Source: Oleiagrimonas soli (GTDB taxonomy: Bacteria; Pseudomonadota; Gammaproteobacteria; Xanthomonadales; Rhodanobacteraceae). From it: 64,000 bases of DNA. The notes under the pieces were generated by a model. It was not told where the DNA came from. It searched no databases and worked only from the letters and a program-made list of their open reading frames with translations. The position numbers and the translations under genes are program-made. The DNA lies in NCBI RefSeq assembly GCF_000761445.1, contig NZ_KN196470.1, positions 105,373-169,372 of the forward strand, read 5' to 3'. This document shows, piece by piece, positions 46,730-54,918 of the stretch (position 1 is the stretch's first letter; every line of letters begins with the position of its first letter).

Positions 46730-48247
46730 TCAGTCGCTGGCAACCCGCTGCATCGCGCAATAGCTGCGGATGTAGTCCATGTGCGTGGGCAGCCGCTGCA
46801 CGGTGTGCTCGACATGGCGGCGGATGCCTTCGAGGAAATGCTGCAGTTCCTCGTCGCCCATCATGTCCGGCGCCGGGTGGCGCTGGCGCGGCACGATGCC
46901 CTGGCCCAGCATGACCTGGATCCACGAGTTCTCCGCGAACAGTTCGTTGGGCACGCGGAACACGCGGCCGGTTTCGGCGAACAGCTCGATGCGGTGGCGC
47001 AGCGTGTCGGGGATGTCCATGGCTGCACAGTCGCGCCAGAACGGCGTGTCGCGGCGGTCGGTGACCTTGTAGTGCAGGATCACGAAGTCGCGGATGTGGG
47101 TGATCTCGTTCGCGACCTGCTGGTTGTACTCGTCGATGTCGACTTGCTCGATCACGTGCGGGAACGACTGCAGCAGACGCGTGATGCCACGCTGGATCAG
47201 GTGGATGTTGGTCGATTCCAGCGGTTCCAGGAATCCGCTCGACAGACCCAGCGCGACGCAGTTGCGCTCCCAGGCCCGGGCGCGTTGGCCGGGCTTGAAG
47301 CGGATCAGTCGCGGCTCGGTGCGCGGTGCGCCTTCGATGCTGCCCATCAGGGTGTCGTGCGCGGTGGCTTCGTCGGTATAGCGGCTGGCGAAGACGATGC
47401 CGTTGCCGCAGCGGTGCTGCAGCGGGATGCGCCACTGCCAGCCGGCGTCGCCGGCGATCGAGCGCGTGTACGGAATGGCGTCGCGCACCGATTCGGTCTG
47501 CACCGCCAGCGCGCTGTCGGCGAACAGCCAGTGCGACCAGTCCTCGTAGGGCACGCCCAGCGCCTGCCCGATCAGCAGGGCGCGGAAGCCGGTGCAGTCG
47601 ATGAACAGGTCGCCCTCGATCAGGCGGCCGTCCTCCATCGCCAGCGCGGCGATGTCGCCGTTGTCGGCCATGCGCACTTCGGCGATGCGGCCTTCTTCGC
47701 GCTGGACGCCGAACTCCTCGCTGAAGCGGCGCAGGAACTGCGCGTATTGCGTGGCGTCGAGATGGAAGGCGTAGTTGATGCCGTTGTCGGGCAGGTGCGC
47801 GAACTTGCGTTCCTGCGCGGCGCGCAGCTCCATGCAGTAGTCGCCGTAGTCGCGCGCCAGGCCGCGCTCACGACCCTTCAGCCAGAAATGCTGGAAGCCG
47901 GCGGTCCAGTGGTCCTTGCCGGTCAGGCCGAAGGAGTGGATGTAGTCCTTGCCGACGTCGCGCCAGTTCTCGAAGGCGATGCCGAGCTTGATGGTGGCGT
48001 GGGTGGCGGCCATGAAGGCCTGCTCGTTGATGTTGAGCAGGCGGTGGAAGGTGACCAGGGTCGGGATGGTCGCCTCGCCGACGCCGACGGTGCCGATGGC
48101 GTCGGATTCGACCAGGGTGATGTCGAGCACCTTGCCCAGCGTGCGCGACAGCGCCGCCGCGGCCATCCAACCGGCGGTGCCGCCGCCGGCGATGACCACG
48201 CGGCGGACGGGCTTGCGGGCGGCGGTGGCATCGGACGCGTGATTCAT
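46730..48247 (-). CDS. Flavin-dependent tryptophan halogenase family protein (first)
   Basis: 505 residues. The FAD-binding GxGxxG (VVIAGGGTAGWMAAAAL) is at about 17-33. The catalytic Lys lies in ATIKLGIAFENW (Lys87), WQWRIP (270-275) is an exact WxWxIP halogenase motif, and SGFLEPLEST contains the active-site Glu. It would use FADH2, chloride or bromide and O2. In loci with TonB receptors the true substrate is not known and free tryptophan is doubtful. Last gene of the leftward receptor locus, 16 bp after the cupin gene. Confidence 0.92.
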   Translation of the reverse strand: MNHASDATAARKPVRRVVIAGGGTAGWMAAAALSRTLGKVLDITLVESDAIGTVGVGEATIPTLVTFHRLLNINEQAFMAATHATIKLGIAFENWRDVGKDYIHSFGLTGKDHWTAGFQHFWLKGRERGLARDYGDYCMELRAAQERKFAHLPDNGINYAFHLDATQYAQFLRRFSEEFGVQREEGRIAEVRMADNGDIAALAMEDGRLIEGDLFIDCTGFRALLIGQALGVPYEDWSHWLFADSALAVQTESVRDAIPYTRSIAGDAGWQWRIPLQHRCGNGIVFASRYTDEATAHDTLMGSIEGAPRTEPRLIRFKPGQRARAWERNCVALGLSSGFLEPLESTNIHLIQRGITRLLQSFPHVIEQVDIDEYNQQVANEITHIRDFVILHYKVTDRRDTPFWRDCAAMDIPDTLRHRIELFAETGRVFRVPNELFAENSWIQVMLGQGIVPRQRHPAPDMMGDEELQHFLEGIRRHVEHTVQRLPTHMDYIRSYCAMQRVASD

Positions 48248-48263
48248 CGCAAGGGACTCCGGA

Positions 48264-49271
48264 TCAGCGATTCAGTCGCTGCAGCAGGCGTGCGCGCAGT
48301 TCGCGCGCGACGTTCTCGTCGATCGGCGCCAGCACGCGGCGCGCGGGTTCGGGAATGTGTTCGGCGGTGGCATCGTCCGGCTCGAACACATAGTGGCGGA
48401 AGGTTTCCTGCCAGATGCGGCGCTGTTCGGGCGGCAGGTCGCGGATGGTCATCAGCGCCAGCATCAGCGTGTTCATCGGCGTGTCCATGTACGCCGGCAC
48501 GCTGCGCCACCAGAAGTTGATCAGCACGTTGAAGGCGTCCAGCGCTTCGATGTGGTGCCACCACATGCTGGGAATCAGCAGGGCGTCGCCGGCCTCCAGT
48601 TCCGCCACCTGCGCGTGCGCCAGCGCTTCCTCGAAGCGCGGGAAGCGGTCGAGGTCGGGATGGTGGAAATCGACCAGGCTGATCGCCTGGCCTGCCGGAT
48701 TGAAGTCCAGCGGGCCGATGTAGAGATTGCGCAACTGGTCGGGCGGGAACAGCGTAAAGCGGCGACGGCCGGCGACCACGCAGGCCAGGTTGTCGGGCAG
48801 GTCCTGATGCGCGGCGATGCGCGAGCGGTTGCCGATCCAGATGCTGGCCAGCTTCTGTTCCAGCCGGTCCAGGTCGATCGGATTGTCTTCGCGCAGGCCC
48901 GGCAGGTAGGTGTCGAGCGTGGTCGAGCCGACGTAGATGGCGGGCGGGTCCGGTTGTTCGGCGGTGTCCAGCAACTTGCCCAGTACCGCGGCCAGCGGCG
49001 CCTGCTGGCGCTGGAAATTGAAGCCGCTGAGATCGTCGTTGTAGAAGAAGCGCCCGCCGCTCTCGGGCGGCGCCACCAACGCCATCACGGGCGCGTTGCG
49101 GTCGAAGCGGCGCAGGTAGTCCACGGCGTCCGCGGCCGAGCGCCGCGCGGCGTGCACCATGGGCCAGTCGGCCACTAGTCCGCGCAGCAGCAGCGGTTTC
49201 GTGCTGCCGAGGACTTCGTCCGGCAGCGCGAGCGGGTCCAGACCGTGGCGTTCCTCGACCGGATCATGCAT
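48264..49271 (-). CDS. Cupin-like / JmjC-domain protein
   Basis: 335 residues of the cupin_8 (FIH-like) Fe(II)/2-oxoglutarate dioxygenase type. The metal motif HxD is seen in IAAHQDLPDN, with the distal His in SMWWHHIEAL. The N-terminus resembles peptide-aspartate hydroxylase relatives. It overlaps the SapC gene by 8 bases, so it is translationally coupled. The substrate could be a protein or a small compound handled by the receptor system. Confidence 0.88.
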   Translation of the reverse strand: MHDPVEERHGLDPLALPDEVLGSTKPLLLRGLVADWPMVHAARRSAADAVDYLRRFDRNAPVMALVAPPESGGRFFYNDDLSGFNFQRQQAPLAAVLGKLLDTAEQPDPPAIYVGSTTLDTYLPGLREDNPIDLDRLEQKLASIWIGNRSRIAAHQDLPDNLACVVAGRRRFTLFPPDQLRNLYIGPLDFNPAGQAISLVDFHHPDLDRFPRFEEALAHAQVAELEAGDALLIPSMWWHHIEALDAFNVLINFWWRSVPAYMDTPMNTLMLALMTIRDLPPEQRRIWQETFRHYVFEPDDATAEHIPEPARRVLAPIDENVARELRARLLQRLNR

Positions 49272-49956
49272 GGCGGCGTCGTTCGATCAGGTCGCGGAAG
49301 CGGGCGGTCGAGGCCAGCACCATGTAGGTCGGTTCGAGGTGGTCGGCGGCGGCCAGTTCGCCCAGCGCCGCGCCGTCGAGTGCGGCGAGGCGTTCCTCGT
49401 GGATGGTGTAGTAGCCGGCCAGGCGGCCGTGGTTGTCGGCGTCGGTCTGCACGTCGAGCACGAACGATTCCAGCAGTTCGTATTTCTGCAGCGCGGCGAT
49501 GTAGGCCGGCGTGGCTTGCAGGCCTTCGTGCAGGGCCAGCAGCATCGCGCTGATGCGGTCGAGGAATTCGGTGGTGCCGCCGTGTTCGAGGAACAGCGGC
49601 TGGCCACTGCCGGCGGTCACGCGCGGGTGGTCGAGATCGATGTGCACCATCGGTTCGCCGTCGGACATGCCGATCAGGAACGGCTGACGCTCGACCGACA
49701 GCGGCACGTAGTAGGCGTCCCAGGCGTCGCCCTGCAGGAACAGGTTCTGCTCGGCTTCCAGTCCGAACAACGCCACGGGCTGGAAATCGCCGTGGGCGTC
49801 TTTCTGGAACACGATCGGGTAGTGCGCCTGCACGTTGCGGAATTCGCCGGGGTAGGTCAGCGCGGCCATGATGTTGTCGCCGTACTGCGCGCCGCGCGCG
49901 GTCTCGACCTTCAGGTCGCGGTGGTCGATGTTGTTGAGCAGGACGTGCTGGGTCAT
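49264..49956 (-). CDS. SapC family protein
   Basis: 230 residues beginning MTQHVLLNNIDHRDLKVETA. The SapC region (YPGEFRNVQAHYPIVFQKDA, then LIGMSDGEPMVHIDL) covers most of the chain. First named from a Campylobacter S-layer region, but in Xanthomonads and Caulobacters it accompanies TonB receptors and halogenases. There is no signal peptide, so it is probably cytosolic. It begins 3 bases after the second halogenase ends. Confidence 0.9.
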   Translation of the reverse strand: MTQHVLLNNIDHRDLKVETARGAQYGDNIMAALTYPGEFRNVQAHYPIVFQKDAHGDFQPVALFGLEAEQNLFLQGDAWDAYYVPLSVERQPFLIGMSDGEPMVHIDLDHPRVTAGSGQPLFLEHGGTTEFLDRISAMLLALHEGLQATPAYIAALQKYELLESFVLDVQTDADNHGRLAGYYTIHEERLAALDGAALGELAAADHLEPTYMVLASTARFRDLIERRRHA

Positions 49957-49959
49957 GGA

Positions 49960-51504
49960 TCAGATCTTCGGCAGGCCGTGGGCGTGAACGTGGTCGATGA
50001 GTTCGCGATGGGTGGGCAGCGCCGGCAACATGCGGCGGGCGAGGTCGGCGGCTTCGCGGAAATGCGTCGCCGCGCGGCGAACGTGGTCGGAGGCACGGCC
50101 GGCGCGCAACTGCGGTCGGAAACCCATGCCGTACAGAATGTAATGGTAGCTGGCCGAGGGGAACACTTCCTCGACCCGCACCAGGTCGTGGCGCGAAGGT
50201 GGCTGGGTGCGCCATAGCTGCAGCAGATCGCGCAGCGAGTCGGGCAGCGTGTCGTCGTTGCGGTGACGTCGCCAGTAGTCCGAGTCGTCGCGTTGCGACA
50301 GCGCGTAGTGCAGCTTGAGGAAATCGATCACGCGCTGCCAGCGGTAGGCAAACGCGTCGTTGAAGCGGCGCGCGATCAGGTCCATGTCGGCGCGGGTGGC
50401 CGGCAGCTGGTCCGCGAGTGCCGTGGCGGCCAGTTCGACCAGCGCCAGCGACGAGGCTTCCAGCGGTTCGACGAAGCCGGCGGCCATGCCGACGGCGACG
50501 CAGTTGCGATGCCACGACACGCGCCGGTAGCCGGGCGCGAAGGCGATGCGCGCGGGCGTCGGCAGCTGCGCCGCGGACGGCCCGCCGGAAGCTTCGATGT
50601 AGTCGAACAGGGCGGCTTCGGCCGCGTCGTCGTCGCTGTGCTCGCTGGCGTAGACCAAGCCCACGCCGCGACGTGCGGACAGGCCGATGTCCCAGGTCCA
50701 GCCGTGGCGCTGGGCGGTGGATATCGTCTGGCAGGCGATCGGCGCGTCGGCCGAGGCGTAGGGCACCTGCACGGCGATGGCGCGGTCGTTGAACAGCACG
50801 TCGCGCACGCCGATCGATTCGATGCCGTAGTGCTGACCCAGCAGCAGCGCGCGGCCGCCGCTGCAGTCGATGAACAGGTCACCTTCCAGCGCGCCGTGGT
50901 CGCGCGTCTGCAGCGAGGCGATGTCGCCGTTGTCGGCGGCGTTCACCGCCAGCACGTGATCGGCGAGATGGCGCACGCCGAGCCGTTCGGTGCAATGCGT
51001 GCGCAGGAAGATGCCGAATTTGCCGGCGTCCAGGTGATAGGCGTAGTTCGCCACCGCCGCGTATTCGGGCGTGGCGAATTGCTTAGGCGCCTTGCCGGCC
51101 GCGCACAGGTGCGGCTGGAAGCTGACCAGGTCGGCGTAGGGCGCGTCGCTCTGCAGCCAGCCGGCGACCAGATTGGCGTCGAGGAAGCCCTGCGGCAGCA
51201 CGAACGGATGCAGGTAGGCGTCGTCATCGCCGCCGTCGACCCAGCCGATGAACCGGGAACCCTGTTTGAAGGTGGCGTCGCAGGCGCGGATGAAGTCGGT
51301 CTCGGTCACGCCGATGCGGCGCAGGGTGTCGCGCATGGTGGGCCAGGTGCCTTCGCCGACGCCGACCGTGGGCACGTCCGGCGACTCGATGACGGTGATG
51401 GCGACGGCACCCGTCGCGCCGTGTTCGGCGGCGAGCACGGCGGCGGTGAGCCAGCCGGCCGAACCGCCGCCCACCACGACGATCCGCGTGATCGCCTCAC
51501 TCAT
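49960..51504 (-). CDS. Flavin-dependent tryptophan halogenase family protein (second)
   Basis: 514 residues. The FAD site is VVVGGGSAGWLTAAVL, the catalytic Lys is in DATFKQGSRF (Lys80) and AAGFVEPLEAS carries the Glu. The halogenase signature is altered: WTWDIG (269-274) instead of WxWxIP, with Gly in place of Pro. The fold and most catalytic residues are kept, so activity is possible but specificity may differ from the first halogenase. It lies between the receptor gene and sapC. Confidence 0.9.
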   Translation of the reverse strand: MSEAITRIVVVGGGSAGWLTAAVLAAEHGATGAVAITVIESPDVPTVGVGEGTWPTMRDTLRRIGVTETDFIRACDATFKQGSRFIGWVDGGDDDAYLHPFVLPQGFLDANLVAGWLQSDAPYADLVSFQPHLCAAGKAPKQFATPEYAAVANYAYHLDAGKFGIFLRTHCTERLGVRHLADHVLAVNAADNGDIASLQTRDHGALEGDLFIDCSGGRALLLGQHYGIESIGVRDVLFNDRAIAVQVPYASADAPIACQTISTAQRHGWTWDIGLSARRGVGLVYASEHSDDDAAEAALFDYIEASGGPSAAQLPTPARIAFAPGYRRVSWHRNCVAVGMAAGFVEPLEASSLALVELAATALADQLPATRADMDLIARRFNDAFAYRWQRVIDFLKLHYALSQRDDSDYWRRHRNDDTLPDSLRDLLQLWRTQPPSRHDLVRVEEVFPSASYHYILYGMGFRPQLRAGRASDHVRRAATHFREAADLARRMLPALPTHRELIDHVHAHGLPKI

Positions 51505-51548
51505 CCAGGGTTTCCTGCGACATCATCATGGCGTACCTCACGAAACAA

Positions 51549-51575
51549 GCGGGCCGCCTGAATGCTGCGGCCCGC
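51549..51575 (-). terminator. Attenuating hairpin after the TonB receptor gene
   Basis: A 9-bp GC stem (51549-51557 with 51567-51575) followed on the minus strand by a T-containing stretch, 50 bp after the receptor stop. It may lower expression of the downstream halogenase genes relative to the receptor. Confidence 0.6.
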
Positions 51576-51624
51576 GGAACAACGTGCCCACCGGCAGCAT
51601 AGGCTGTCGGTGGGCGGTCGTGCA

Positions 51625-54600
51625 TCAGAACTTGTAGCGCGCGCCCACCATGTAGCGCGGCCCGGTCTGCGTAGCGTATTCCAGCTGGTGGATGTTGCGG
51701 CTGTATTGGCGCTGGACACGGTTGGTGACGTTGATGCCTTCCAGCGACAGCGAGAACCGGTCGGTCACGTTGTACGTGGCGCTGATGTCCCACTGGCCGT
51801 ACGGAGCGGTGTAGATCGGGTTCGGGCCCGCGCCGTCGAACACGCTGTTGAGGAACTTGTCGCGCCAGTTGTACGCGATGCGCGCCTGCCACGGACCCTT
51901 CTCGTAGAAGCCGACGAAGTTGGCCGAGTTGCTCAGGCCCACCAGCGCGAACTGCTGACCGATGATGTAGTTGTCATAGGTCAGGCCCGAGTTGACGATG
52001 GTGTAGTTCGCGGCGACGCCGAAGCCGGTCTTGCCGAGCATCTGCTGCACCGTGAATTCCCAGCCATCCAGCGAGGCCGATTTCTGGTTGGCCGGCGTGG
52101 TGACGCGGAAGTCCGCGATCGGATCACCCGGCTGGCCGACGATGGTGCCCGTCAGGTTGCCGGTGGTATCCGTACCTGTCACCGTGACGCCCGGGGAGCC
52201 GGCGAAGTTGGTGAAGATGTAGTTGCGGATGCACTGCAGATCCGTCGAGGCGCAGCCGCCGCTGAGCGCGGCGTTCCAGTAGTCGCCACCGACCGGCGTG
52301 TGCAGGTTGAACGGCTGCTGGGTCACCTGAGTGGTGCCGATGTAGTTGTCGATGTTCTTGCGGAAGTACGCGACGGAGAAGTAGCTGTTGTCACCGTAGT
52401 ACCACGCATAGGACAGGTCGATGTTGTGCGACAGCAGCGGTTTCAGGCCGGGATTGCCCGAGGAGCCGGTGCCGCCGTTGACGCGCACCAGGGTATCCAG
52501 CGTCTGTCCGCCCTGGATGTCGCCCCAGCCCGGACGGCCGATGGTTTCGCCGTAGGCCAAGCGCAGCTTCATGCTGTCGGTGAGGTCGAAGCTGAGATCG
52601 ATGTCGGGCAGGAAGTACCTGTACGAACCGCTCTGGCGCGTGAAGCCCGAGCCGCTCTGCAGCAGGCTGAACTCGTTGACCGAGCCCCACGAGATGCCGG
52701 TCGGCGTCGGCACCAGGGCCGCGGAGTCGACGTCGGTCTTCTCGTAGCGCACGCCGACGGCCAGATGGATCGGAATGGCCGTGTCCCAGCTCTGGCTCCA
52801 CTGCAGGTACGCGCTGCGGGTCTTCTCGTGCACGCGACGGTCGGTGGTGTAGATCGGCGACGCCTGATAGTCCTTCGGGTCGTTGCCGGCCCGGGCCCAG
52901 GCATCGGCCGCCAGCTGCCGCACCTGGTTGAAGTCCCAGGTGAAGAAGGCGTCGGTGAAGTTCGGGTCGTTGTGGCGGCTGAACTGGTCGAAGTACTGGC
53001 CCATGTGGTCCAGATGCCAGACCGAGTCGGGATAATCGGCCGCGCTGGTAGCGCCGCCCCAGGTGTCCAGCTGCACGTTGGAGAACGCCGAGCGATCGTG
53101 CATGTCGGTCTGGTCGATGCCGAAGTCCAGGCGCGAGTAGTCGGGGAAGGTGAAGTCGCCGGACAACTGGATCTGGTCGATCTTCATCTTCTGGTAACTG
53201 TTGCGGAACGACGAGCCGGTGACCAGCATCTGCGACGGGTCGATCTGCGTCATGCCGGCCGGCAGCTGCACGTTCAGCACCGGGAAGCTGCCGCTGTAGT
53301 CGGCCGTGGTGGTGCCGCGGAAGAAGCCGGCGGTACCCAGCACGTTGTTGGAGCCGTACGGGCTGTCCGGTTCGGCCACCGCCGTGGAGTGGTGCATGTC
53401 CAGACCGAGATTCAGATTGTCGGTCACCTTCCACGCCGCGTTGAAGCCCAGCGACTTGTTCTGGTTCTTGGTGGCGCTTTCGCCGCCGCCCATGGCCAGA
53501 TCGCTGGTGGCCGGGTTGATGATTTCCGAATACACCAGCGGCGCGGCGACCGGACCGTCGGTCCAGGAGCTGGCCGAGGGGCCGTAGTTGAACCACACCG
53601 ACATCTCGTTGCGCTGCTGCTGCACCTTCTGCTCGGAATAGGTGTAGTCCAGCGTGGTGACCAGGTTGTCGGTCGGCTTGTACTGGAAGACCACCTGTCC
53701 ATTGGTGCGTTTGCGGCGCACGCCGCTGACGCTGTAGTTCAGGTTCTGCGGCACCGAGTAGACGTCGTTCGGACCGGGACGGTTGGTGATGTTTTCCGAA
53801 CCCGGCTGACCCGGCTGCGGGATCGTGCCCCAGTTGTTCTCGTCGCCGTGGAAGGTGCGCCAGCCGCTGTCGGTCTTGACCTGGCTGAAGCCGTAGTCGC
53901 GAACCTGGTAGCTGCCGCTGACGCCCACGCCGAAGCGGCCGTCGGCCGAGGTGGTGCTGAAGATGCCGGAGACTTCCGGCGTCAGGTTGTTGCCCTGCTT
54001 CAGGTTGCCGGGCACGTTGCCGTTGGAGGTATCCCACACGCCCTTCACGCCGAAGCTGCCGTGCGTGCCGGGATGGTCGAACGGACGCGCCGTCTTGATG
54101 TTGATGGTCGCGCCGATGCCGCCCGTCGGGGTGTCCGCGTGGCTGGTCTTGTAGACGTCGATCTCCGAGATCGCCTCGGCGGCGAGGTTGGAGAAGTCGA
54201 ACGCGCGCGAATTGGAGGCGCTGGTGTCGTTGATGTCCGCCGTCGGCATCTGGCGACCGTTCAGCAGCACCAGGTTGAAGTCCGGACCGACGCCGCGCAC
54301 GGTGACCTTGGAACCCTCGCCGTTGACGCGGTCGATGGACACGCCGGACACGCGCTGCAGCGCTTCGGCCAGGTTGGTGTCGGGGAACTTGCCGATGTCC
54401 TCGGCGACGATGCCGTCGACGATGCCGTCGGAATAGCGCTTGAGGTTCATCGACGACTGCAGCGACGCCGAGATGCTGCCCTGCACGACCACGGCCTGCA
54501 GCTTGGTCGGATCGTTCTTCGCCTTAGCCTTGGCCTTGGCGGCGATGGACGACGAGTCCTGCGTGTTGTTGCTGTCGTTCGCGGTCTGCGTCGATTGCGC

Positions 54601-54678
54601 CGAGACCGTGCCGGCCAGGGCCATCAGCACGGCCGAAACCAGCAGACGACGATGCGGCAGATGCTTGTACGGCTTCAT
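51625..54678 (-). CDS. TonB-dependent outer-membrane receptor
   Basis: 1017 residues. The signal peptide ends near VSAQST (about 28). A plug domain follows (about 60-220) with LAEALQRVSGVSIDRVNGEG and VLLNGRQMPT. A 22-strand barrel ends in the aromatic GARYKF. The length is above that of typical siderophore receptors and matches carbohydrate-type receptors of Xanthomonads. It is transcribed with the GH3 gene upstream (240-bp gap) and the halogenase set downstream, suggesting uptake of a plant-derived oligosaccharide or glycoside. Confidence 0.93.
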   Translation of the reverse strand: MKPYKHLPHRRLLVSAVLMALAGTVSAQSTQTANDSNNTQDSSSIAAKAKAKAKNDPTKLQAVVVQGSISASLQSSMNLKRYSDGIVDGIVAEDIGKFPDTNLAEALQRVSGVSIDRVNGEGSKVTVRGVGPDFNLVLLNGRQMPTADINDTSASNSRAFDFSNLAAEAISEIDVYKTSHADTPTGGIGATINIKTARPFDHPGTHGSFGVKGVWDTSNGNVPGNLKQGNNLTPEVSGIFSTTSADGRFGVGVSGSYQVRDYGFSQVKTDSGWRTFHGDENNWGTIPQPGQPGSENITNRPGPNDVYSVPQNLNYSVSGVRRKRTNGQVVFQYKPTDNLVTTLDYTYSEQKVQQQRNEMSVWFNYGPSASSWTDGPVAAPLVYSEIINPATSDLAMGGGESATKNQNKSLGFNAAWKVTDNLNLGLDMHHSTAVAEPDSPYGSNNVLGTAGFFRGTTTADYSGSFPVLNVQLPAGMTQIDPSQMLVTGSSFRNSYQKMKIDQIQLSGDFTFPDYSRLDFGIDQTDMHDRSAFSNVQLDTWGGATSAADYPDSVWHLDHMGQYFDQFSRHNDPNFTDAFFTWDFNQVRQLAADAWARAGNDPKDYQASPIYTTDRRVHEKTRSAYLQWSQSWDTAIPIHLAVGVRYEKTDVDSAALVPTPTGISWGSVNEFSLLQSGSGFTRQSGSYRYFLPDIDLSFDLTDSMKLRLAYGETIGRPGWGDIQGGQTLDTLVRVNGGTGSSGNPGLKPLLSHNIDLSYAWYYGDNSYFSVAYFRKNIDNYIGTTQVTQQPFNLHTPVGGDYWNAALSGGCASTDLQCIRNYIFTNFAGSPGVTVTGTDTTGNLTGTIVGQPGDPIADFRVTTPANQKSASLDGWEFTVQQMLGKTGFGVAANYTIVNSGLTYDNYIIGQQFALVGLSNSANFVGFYEKGPWQARIAYNWRDKFLNSVFDGAGPNPIYTAPYGQWDISATYNVTDRFSLSLEGINVTNRVQRQYSRNIHQLEYATQTGPRYMVGARYKF

Positions 54679-54918
54679 GCGTGGCCTCCCCGCGCATGCC
54701 GCCGCACGGTCTGGCCGTCCGGAGCGGGTGCGCTGTGCACCGTGGATCGGTGGATCTTGCTCATGGTTCCCCTCCTTCGATCTTTCGATCTTCTGTGGCG
54801 CGCCCCGTGCTTTTTGTGAGTGGATCGGTGGGCGCTTGTCGGTTTGATGCGTGCTGCGGTTTGCGGTGTATTCCCCGGGATGCGGTTCGCGGCGTGGATG
54901 CGGTGCGGCGCCGTCGCG

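Noticed and set aside
51625..54819. 1085-codon plus-strand frame opposite the TonB receptor
   Set aside because: Shadow frame rich in Val/Arg/Asp; the receptor with signal peptide, plug and terminal aromatic is clearly the coding strand.
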